Source: Myxococcales bacterium UBA5297
GTDB lineage: Bacteria; Myxococcota; Myxococcia; Myxococcales; UBA5297
Assembly: GCA_002408385.1 (NCBI GenBank)
Contig: DHSB01000113.1
Location: 45,168 to 56,393 of the forward strand
Direction of reading: 5' to 3'
DNA: 11,226 nt
The notes under the pieces are model-generated. The model saw only the letters and a list, made by a program, of their open reading frames with translations. It was not told the DNA's origin and searched no databases. Below, piece by piece: positions 6,219 through 11,226 of the stretch (its first letter is position 1; each line of letters opens with the position of its first letter). The translations under genes were made by a program, and so were the position numbers.

Positions 6219-7757
6219 TTGAGAAGGCTCATTGCAGTGCTCCCGCTCCTTGCCGTCGCCGGCTGCGCCGCCGGAGGCTATCAAGCCCGTCCCGTGTCCA
6301 ATGAGGCGGCCAACCTCTTCGCCCGCGCCGACTCGCCGGGGCCCGGCGCCTCGCTCATCGTCGACGTCGAGACCCTGCGCGAGCTCGGCTTCGTGCCCGC
6401 GCCGCCGGCCGAGGGCGAGGCGGCGCCGTCGACGCTCTCCGACGCGCTGGTGGCGGCGATGCCGCTGCTCGTCGCGGTCGCCGAGAAGCCGGACGAGAGG
6501 CTCCTGTTCGCGCGCTTTGCCGTCTATGCGCGCCTGTTCCAGCGCTGGGACGCCTGGCCTCACACGCAGCGGCTGGGAATCCTCCTCGCGACCCCGACCG
6601 GCGAGATCGACCAGCAGGTCGTCCTCGACAACGCGGTCCTGCTCATCGCGGTCGGCGCCGACGAGGCGGCCAACAAGGCCGTGCTCGAGGGCTTTGCCGC
6701 GCTCGATCGCAGCTACCGCTCCGCGCCCGGCGCGCTCCCCGAACACGCCCCGAAGACGCGCCTCGAACAGGGCAGGCTGTGCGTCGAGGCCGAGAAGCTG
6801 CCCGCGCCGCTGTGCCTGCACGGCGGTGGCGGCTTCTATGCGCTGGGCACGTCCACGGCCCTCGCGACGGCGCTCGCGTCGGCGCCCGGCCCGGCCCCCG
6901 CGGTCGATCCCAAGCTGCCGCCCGACCTGCTGCGCCTGGGCTTCGAGAACCCCGGCCTCGGAAAGGCCTCGGTCCGACTGAGCGGACGCGACGCGCTCAG
7001 GCTCGAGGCCCGGGTCGAGAGCACGCAGCCGCAGCTCATCGCCAAGCTCGAAGAGGGGCTCAACAAGCTGCTCGCCCAGTGGGACGGGTCGCGCGCGGAG
7101 ACCCGCACCCTGGTCGTCACCGAGCTCGACCTGGCCAAGGCCTCGCTCGCGGCCGACGGAGGCGCGCCGCTCGCGCTCAAGGCGGCCGCGCAGGCGCTGA
7201 CCGCCGACCTGGTGCTCGATCCGGAAGGGCACATCGAGGCGCTGCGCGGGTCGGTGAAGCTCACCCGCGGGGCCAACGAGCTTCAGGCCGAGCTGACCTT
7301 CCCCGAGCCTCTGGTGAAGATGACCGCCGAGAGGCTGAGCGGCGCGGCGACGATTCCGGTCGCCGGAATCCTGGCGTCGATCGCCATCCCCAACTTCATC
7401 AAGTACCAGTGCCGCTCGAAGCAGGGCGAGGCGCGGGCGAACCTGCGCGGCCTGGGGACGGCGCAGATGGCCTTCGCGCAAGAGAAGAACGCTTGGAGCT
7501 CGAGCTTCGAAGAGCTCGGCTTCCTGCTCGAGCCGGGCACCCGCTACACCTACTGCATGGCTGGCGGGTGCCTGCCCTGCACACACGAGGGCTGTCAGGT
7601 CGAGGGCCCGAACCCCTGCGCTATCTACGAGGCCGGCCCGAACGACTTCATCGGCTGCGCCTTCGCCAACCTGTTGGGCGAGAGCGACAGGCTCGACGTC
7701 TGGCTCGTCAACTCGAACCTCACGCCGGAGCACGTCTCGGACGACTGCTCGAACTAG
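6219..7757 (+). CDS. Lipoprotein with internal type IV pilin-like domain
   Basis: This 512-residue envelope protein of unknown function starts at TTG 6219. GAGGAG lies 6 bases upstream, and the lipoprotein signal MRRLIAVLPLLAVAGC begins exactly there (Cys 16); frame upstream of it is Arg/Pro-rich and non-coding in look. Residues about 40-375 are a large periplasmic region with repeated strand-helix patterns, broadly like DUF3352-type proteins, though I cannot confirm this. From residue 379 comes IPVAGILASIAIPNFIKYQ followed by CRSKQGEARANLRGLGTAQMAF. This closely resembles the N-terminal helix of myxobacterial type IV pilins after their prepilin motif, and is followed by a Cys-rich C-terminal part (GTRYTYCMAGGC and further Cys). 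The usual G|FTLIE processing site is absent, and the segment is internal, not N-terminal. It could be a fusion, or a lipoprotein that adopted a pilin-like domain. A hairpin terminator follows at 7775. Confidence 0.75.
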   Translation: MRRLIAVLPLLAVAGCAAGGYQARPVSNEAANLFARADSPGPGASLIVDVETLRELGFVPAPPAEGEAAPSTLSDALVAAMPLLVAVAEKPDERLLFARFAVYARLFQRWDAWPHTQRLGILLATPTGEIDQQVVLDNAVLLIAVGADEAANKAVLEGFAALDRSYRSAPGALPEHAPKTRLEQGRLCVEAEKLPAPLCLHGGGGFYALGTSTALATALASAPGPAPAVDPKLPPDLLRLGFENPGLGKASVRLSGRDALRLEARVESTQPQLIAKLEEGLNKLLAQWDGSRAETRTLVVTELDLAKASLAADGGAPLALKAAAQALTADLVLDPEGHIEALRGSVKLTRGANELQAELTFPEPLVKMTAERLSGAATIPVAGILASIAIPNFIKYQCRSKQGEARANLRGLGTAQMAFAQEKNAWSSSFEELGFLLEPGTRYTYCMAGGCLPCTHEGCQVEGPNPCAIYEAGPNDFIGCAFANLLGESDRLDVWLVNSNLTPEHVSDDCSN

Positions 7758-7774
7758 CGGGCGACCGCGGGTTG

Positions 7775-7802
7775 GTAGGGGTGCCTGGCGAGGCGCCCCT
7801 AC
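7775..7802 (+). terminator. Terminator of the pilin-like lipoprotein gene
   Basis: An 11-bp stem (7775-7785 with 7792-7802) with one T-G wobble closes a 6-base loop, 17 bp past the stop codon. It is followed by the pyrimidine-rich tail CTCTTCCCTTCTCT. It separates this gene from the bactofilin-like gene at 8010. Confidence 0.65.
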
Positions 7803-7915
7803 CTCTTCCCTTCTCTACCGCGGCGTGCCGGCCGCCGGGACGACGGCCCTCCCTCCTCTCCCCCCGCCTGATGCCCGCGGAGCCGGGCGCCTTGCCATGC
7901 GCCCCTACCTCTTCC
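7793..7915 (+). repeat. 17-bp direct repeat pair
   Basis: GCGCCCCTACCTCTTCC occurs exactly at 7793-7809 and again at 7899-7915, 106 bp apart, in the gap before the bactofilin-like gene. The first copy overlaps the 3' arm of the terminator hairpin; the second has no matching 5' arm nearby. It may be a partial duplication of the terminator region. Confidence 0.5.
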
Positions 7916-8009
7916 TCGCGGTTCGCGGGGCACCGGCGTGCCCGCGTTCGGACGCCCCTGCACTTCTCGTCTGCGCCGTCCGCTGCAAGCTTGATGGAGA
8001 GGAGCTCCC

Positions 8010-9158
8010 ATGCCTCTCCGATTCCCAAGAACCATCGCCTCGTTCGCCGCCCTGGCAGCCTTGCTCGCAGTCGCTCGGCCGGCCGCCGCGTTCGAGTCCC
8101 TGAGCGGCGACACGGTGCGCATCACCGCCGACCAGACGATCGACGACGACCTCTACGTCTTCGCCACCACGATCATCGTCGAGGGTACGGTCCAGGGCGA
8201 CCTGGTCGCCTTCGGCCAGAACATCACGGTCAGCGGCACGGTCGAGGACCTGATCGCCGCGGGCTCGACCCTTCGCGTCGACGGCACGGTCAACGGCTCG
8301 ATGCGCGTCGCCGGCTCCGAGGTCATCCTCTCCGGCCAGGTCGCGAAGGACGCGGTCGTCGCCAGCGGCGAGATCGTCGTCGAGCAGGGCGCGACCATCG
8401 GCCGCGACGCGATGCTCACCAGCCGCGAGCTACGCATGGCGGGCCAAGTCGCCCGGCGGCTCGTCGCGAGCGCAGGCTCGGTCGCGCTCGCCGGCGCGGT
8501 CGGCGCCGATGCCCGCATCGAGTCCGGCGAGCTGACCGTCGCCCCCAGCGCCTCGGTCGGCGGCAACCTCGAGTACTCGGCCCGCGGCACGCAGAACATC
8601 GACCCCGGCGCGCGCATCGGCGGCGAGGTCGTGCGCCTGCCGTCCGAGGAGCGCGGCGCCGCGGGCGCCTTCGCCGCCTTCCTCATCCTCTGGCTGCGCC
8701 TGTTCATCGGCCTCTTCCTCGTCGGCCTCATCCTCGTCCTCGCGCTGCCGGGCCGCGCCCGCCGCACCTTGACCAGCTTCCGCTTCCGGCCCGGAGAGAG
8801 CCTGGCGGTCGGGGTCATCACCATCATCGTCGTGCCCCTCGTCGCCCTGGCCGTCCTCGTCCTCGGCTTCTTCATCGGCGGCTGGTGGATCGCGCTGATG
8901 ATCGTCGGCGCCTACCTCATCGCGCTCGCCTTCACCCTGCCCGCCACCGGCCTGTGGATCGGCAGCGCCATCCTGCGGCGCCGCGACTGGACGCGCGGCA
9001 AGCTCGTCGGCGCCCTGGCCCTGGGGCTCTTCCTGCTGATGCTGGTGGTCCTGCTGCCGTTCCTCGGACCGGCCATCGCCCTCGTGGCGTCGGTCTGGGG
9101 CCTCGGCGCGCTGCTCCGGGCCTTCGGCACGCGCACAGCCGGCGAGCTGCCGGCTTGA
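8010..9158 (+). CDS. Exported bactofilin-like beta-helix protein with multi-pass membrane domain
   Basis: This is a 382-residue protein. A Sec signal peptide (residues 1-27, cut after PAAA) is followed by about 175 residues (30-207) of short repeating units built on alternating Gly and beta-branched residues (IVEGTVQGDLVAFGQNITVSG, LRVDGTVNGSMRVAG, VILSGQVAKDAVV). This is the pattern of bactofilin-type right-handed beta-helices, which polymerise into filaments. Residues about 217-371 form four to six hydrophobic segments with RAR/RRR-type positive turns, so the C-terminal half is a membrane domain. Bactofilins are normally cytosolic; here the signal peptide would place the helix in the periplasm. 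Similar architectures are known as 'polymer-forming' membrane proteins of unclear role. AGGAG is 5 bases before the ATG. The stop overlaps a short 7-bp hairpin at 9137-9155. Function: possibly a structural envelope scaffold. Confidence 0.8.
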   Translation: MPLRFPRTIASFAALAALLAVARPAAAFESLSGDTVRITADQTIDDDLYVFATTIIVEGTVQGDLVAFGQNITVSGTVEDLIAAGSTLRVDGTVNGSMRVAGSEVILSGQVAKDAVVASGEIVVEQGATIGRDAMLTSRELRMAGQVARRLVASAGSVALAGAVGADARIESGELTVAPSASVGGNLEYSARGTQNIDPGARIGGEVVRLPSEERGAAGAFAAFLILWLRLFIGLFLVGLILVLALPGRARRTLTSFRFRPGESLAVGVITIIVVPLVALAVLVLGFFIGGWWIALMIVGAYLIALAFTLPATGLWIGSAILRRRDWTRGKLVGALALGLFLLMLVVLLPFLGPAIALVASVWGLGALLRAFGTRTAGELPA

Positions 9159-9176
9159 GCGAAGGATGGACTCGGG

Positions 9177-9225
9177 GAGCGTGACTCCGGCCGCGGCAGC
9201 GGTTGCGAGGCGAGAGTCGATGGCC
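9177..9225 (+). repeat. Degenerate direct copy of the dispersed palindromic repeat
   Basis: GAGCGTGACTCC at 9177-9188 resembles the left arm plus hairpin start, and GAGGCGAGAGTCGATGGCC at 9207-9225 resembles the right arm. The centre is lost. Its right arm can pair with the neighbouring inverted copy: 9207-9219 with 9227-9238, 12 bp with one bulged A. Confidence 0.45.
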
Positions 9226-9275
9226 CCGACTCCGCCTCCCTCGTCCCTCGACGAGGCTGCGCTCGGGGTGAACGG
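9222..9275 (-). repeat. Dispersed palindromic repeat, copy D (inverted)
   Basis: On the minus strand it reads TTCACCCCGAGCGCAG, then hairpin CCTCGTC/GACGAGG (9239-9245 with 9250-9256, 4-base loop), then GAGGCGGAGTCGGGGCC. The arms match the tandem unit at 10877-11226 while the hairpin is a different paired sequence. It sits between the convergent genes ending at 9158 and 9300 and may double as their terminator. Confidence 0.7.
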
Positions 9276-9299
9276 ATGGGGCGCAGGCCTCGGGCTGGG

Positions 9300-9896
9300 C
9301 TACCCGGTCTTCTCGGCGAGAAGAGCCCGGACTTGGGCGCGCACGTCCTCGAGCATCCCGGCTCGCTGGGCGTCGGTCACCAGGGGCACCGCGAAGTAGT
9401 TCTTGTAGACGACGGGTTCGAGACCCGTCGAGCGGAGCGAGCCGGCCATCACCGTGACCTGCTTGGCCTCGGTCATGCCGCTCTTGCGGTCCGACTCCTC
9501 GTCCGCGCCCGAGGTCGTCAGCACCAGCGCACGCCGGCCGCCGAGCAAGCCTTGCAGCCCCTGCGTCGTCGCCTGGTAGGCGAAGCCCGCGCTGAAGACC
9601 CGGTCGAACCAGCCTTTGACGATGGCCGGGCGCTCGTACCACCAGATCGGATAGACGAAAACGAGCAGGTCGGCCCAGAGCACGTCCGACTGCTCGCGGG
9701 CGACGTCCTCGCTCACCGCGCCCTTGAAGAGGGCCTCGAAGTCATCGGGACCGAGCACCGGGTTCCATCCCTGCGCGTAGAGATCGTGGAGGCGCACCTG
9801 ATGGCCGAGCCGCTCGAGCTCGTCGCGCGCGCGGTCGGCGATGGCCTTGCAGAAGCTCTTCGGGTTGGGGTGCGCGTAGACGATGAGCGCCTTCAT
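9300..9896 (-). CDS. NAD(P)H:quinone oxidoreductase, flavodoxin-fold
   Basis: A 198-residue protein of the NQO1/KefF/MdaB-like family (Flavodoxin_2 fold). These cytosolic enzymes use FMN or FAD to reduce quinones or other electrophiles by two electrons from NAD(P)H, often in detoxification. Motifs seen: KALIVYAHPNPKSF at the N-terminus (flavin phosphate loop) and WADLLVFVYPIWW followed by PAIVKGWFDRVFSAGFAY (residues about 74-107), the signature region at the flavin site and dimer interface. The C-terminal half has the usual glycine-rich GRRALVLTTSGA. Length is normal for the family. The start at 9896 has GGAGGA a few bases upstream, and the protein begins with the expected first strand. It is divergent from the gene at 10060, with a perfect dyad between them (9940-9963) that could be an operator. 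Substrate is unknown. Confidence 0.9.
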   Translation of the reverse strand: MKALIVYAHPNPKSFCKAIADRARDELERLGHQVRLHDLYAQGWNPVLGPDDFEALFKGAVSEDVAREQSDVLWADLLVFVYPIWWYERPAIVKGWFDRVFSAGFAYQATTQGLQGLLGGRRALVLTTSGADEESDRKSGMTEAKQVTVMAGSLRSTGLEPVVYKNYFAVPLVTDAQRAGMLEDVRAQVRALLAEKTG

Positions 9897-9939
9897 GCTT
9901 CCTCCGGGTGAATGTCGTCCATCGAGCCGTGTTGCGGCG

Positions 9940-9963
9940 CACGGGAAACGTAACCAACCCGTG
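9940..9963. promoter_or_regulatory. Possible operator dyad between divergent genes
   Basis: CACGGG at 9940-9945 and CCCGTG at 9958-9963 form a perfect 6-bp inverted repeat around a 12-base AT-richer core. It is 44 bp upstream of the oxidoreductase start and about 97 bp upstream of the start at 10060. The size suits a dimeric regulator (TetR, MarR or LysR type), but no regulator gene is in the window. Confidence 0.35.
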
Positions 9964-10059
9964 CCCTGGCCGCCGTGGTTTCGTCCTCGGCCGACACGAA
10001 TCGCGCGCAGGCCGCACCGGGCGACCACCCGTTGCTTCGCGCGCCGCATGGAGCCGTCG

Positions 10060-10836
10060 ATGCCGCAGGAGCTGCAGAGCGCGCTGCCGAGGGCGCTGAC
10101 CGCGGAAGCCTTCCTCGCCTACCAGTTCGAACAGTACCGAGTGCTCGACACCGCCGTCGGCGCGCTGTTCGAGCCCGGGCGTCGGCTCACGTGCCTGAGC
10201 ATCGGCGGCTCGGATTCGGCGGCGCTGCTCTTCGGGGCGATGCGCGGGCGCTTCTCGCTCGTCGCCGATCTGTCGAAGGACCTCGAGTCGAGCCTCTGGC
10301 TGCGTACGCGGCTGCTGCGGCCGGCGCTCCCGGCCGAGGTCGAGATTCGCTGCCTCGACGCGGACCTCTTCGACGACCGGGCCCTCGCGATCTTGGAGAG
10401 CCCGGGCGGCGCGCAGCGCTTCGACGTCTGCTTTCTCCACAAGACGCTGCACCACCTGCGCGAGAACCACTGCCGCTTCGCCGACGCGCTACCCGAGCAC
10501 CCGGGCAGCGATCACGTGTGCGTCGGGACGCTGCGACCGGAGAAGGTCTTCGAGCGGCTGCAGCTCTTCGCCCGCGCGGTCGTCGTCTCCGAGCATTTCG
10601 CTCTCGAGGAGGATCCCGACAAGTTCGGCGCGCAAGGCGGGATGCTCTCGGTCGACGAATTGGAAGCCGCGCTGCTGGCTGCCGCGCGGCTCGGGAGAGT
10701 CGAGGTCTTCAGGCCGATGCGCGCGACGCTCCGCTCGCAGGCGCGGCGAAAGCCGATGCTGCCGGGGGAGCTTGGCGACAGGCTTCGCCTGGTCGACTAC
10801 GTGCTCTTCGCTTCGATAGACGAGCGCGGACGGTAG
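10060..10836 (+). CDS. Possible SAM-dependent methyltransferase-fold protein
   Basis: A 258-residue soluble protein with Rossmann-like features. RRLTCLSIGGSDSAALLFGAM (about 41-61) resembles a class I methyltransferase motif I strand-loop-helix, but SIGGSDS replaces the usual D/E-x-G-x-G-x-G. A second strand ending in Asp-Leu (SLVADLS) follows, then EIRCLDADLF (motif II/III-like acidic strand), then RFDVCFLHKTLHHL (about 120-133), which matches the motif IV/post-motif 'FD.v.....lhHl' region well. The substrate is unknown and activity is doubtful given the divergent glycine loop. ATG 10060 is preferred to the in-frame ATG 10048 because GGAG lies 7 bases before the former and nothing suitable precedes the latter. 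It is divergent from the quinone oxidoreductase, and the tandem repeat array starts 40 bp after its stop. Alternative: a non-catalytic Rossmann-fold protein. Confidence 0.6.
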   Translation: MPQELQSALPRALTAEAFLAYQFEQYRVLDTAVGALFEPGRRLTCLSIGGSDSAALLFGAMRGRFSLVADLSKDLESSLWLRTRLLRPALPAEVEIRCLDADLFDDRALAILESPGGAQRFDVCFLHKTLHHLRENHCRFADALPEHPGSDHVCVGTLRPEKVFERLQLFARAVVVSEHFALEEDPDKFGAQGGMLSVDELEAALLAAARLGRVEVFRPMRATLRSQARRKPMLPGELGDRLRLVDYVLFASIDERGR

Positions 10837-10876
10837 CGGTCGAGCGATCGATGGCTGCGCGCCGGCGGGATCCGCG

Positions 10877-11226
10877 CGCCCGGTCACCCTGAGCGTAGCT
10901 CCCGGCGCTTATAGCGACGGGAGCGGAGTCGAAGGGCCTCGCGATCTCCCTCGAAGTGATCGGGGCGGCTCCCACGCCCGGTCACCCTGAGCGTAGCTCC
11001 CGGCGCTTCTAGCGGCGGGAGCGGAGTCGAAGGGCCTCGCGATCTCCCTCGAAGTGATCGGAGCCGCTCCCGCGCCCGGTCACCCTGAGCGTAGCTCCCG
11101 GCGCTTCTAGCGGCGGGAGCGGAGTCGAAGGGCCTCGCGATCTCCCTCGAAGTGATCGGAGCTCCCGCGCCCGGTCACCCTGAGCGTAGCTCCCGACGCT
11201 TCTAGCGGCGGGAGCGGAGTCGAAGG
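10877..11226 (+). repeat. Tandem array of a 98-bp hairpin-bearing unit
   Basis: Four units, the last cut by the window edge, start at 10877, 10975, 11073 and 11168; the spacing is 98, 98 and 95 bp (a 3-base deletion in the third). Each begins CGCCCGGTCACCCTGAGCG, then TAG, then a hairpin CTCCCG-N-CGC / GCG-N-CGGGAG with loop TTMTA, then CGGAGTCGAAGGGCC and a 45-base second half (CTCGCGATCTCCCTCGAAG...). The copies differ at only a few positions. The whole unit, not just a short repeat, is conserved, so this is a minisatellite-like array and not CRISPR. The same core occurs singly at 4853-5010 and 9222-9275. Confidence 0.95.

Noticed and set aside
4638..7733. 1031-codon minus-strand open frame
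   Set aside because: It runs across two better-supported genes and non-coding repeats with Arg/Gly-rich shadow composition and no recognisable domain.
10877..11226. CRISPR array
   Set aside because: The period is regular but the entire 98-bp unit is conserved, with no variable spacers and no cas genes. It is a tandem minisatellite-like repeat.

Overview
The window is very GC-rich chromosomal DNA, probably from a myxobacterium-like (Myxococcota / former deltaproteobacterial) organism. Three things point that way: a cysteine-rich protein with MopE-type 'CDGKDNDC' repeats and a MYXO-CTERM-like tail, a pilin-like segment of the myxobacterial style, and a predominance of exported lipoproteins and envelope proteins. 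This assignment is inference from protein style; no rRNA or marker phylogeny is possible here.

Layout. (1) 1-576, plus strand: the 3' end of a surface-anchored, putative metal-binding protein, sharing a strong bidirectional hairpin terminator (605-638) with the convergent pair that follows. (2) 662-2130, minus strand: a two-gene unit of an internally duplicated lipoprotein followed 50 bp later by a small outer-membrane beta-barrel-like protein. (3) 2572-4362, minus strand: a complete GTP-dependent phosphoenolpyruvate carboxykinase (pckG), the one confidently identified metabolic gene, with its own terminator. (4) 4363-5170: about 800 bp with no convincing gene, holding several degenerate copies of a dispersed palindromic repeat. 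(5) 5171-5806, minus: an unrecognised cysteine-rich protein, divergent from (6) 6219-7757, plus: a lipoprotein with an internal type IV pilin-like helix, starting at TTG. (7) 8010-9158, plus: an exported bactofilin-like beta-helix protein with a multi-pass membrane domain. (8) 9300-9896, minus: a flavodoxin-fold NAD(P)H:quinone oxidoreductase, divergent from (9) 10060-10836, plus: a possible methyltransferase-fold protein. (10) 10877-11226 and beyond the edge: a tandem array of a 98-bp unit.

The genes do not form one pathway. The common theme is the cell envelope (five of nine proteins have export signals or surface anchors). The most unusual non-coding signal is one repeat family seen in two states. 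In dispersed copies (4853-5010, 9177-9275), conserved arms flank a central hairpin whose sequence differs between copies while its pairing is kept. The same element is also amplified in tandem at the right edge. The most unusual protein is the lipoprotein at 6219-7757, whose pilin-like helix lies near residue 380 and has no prepilin cleavage site.
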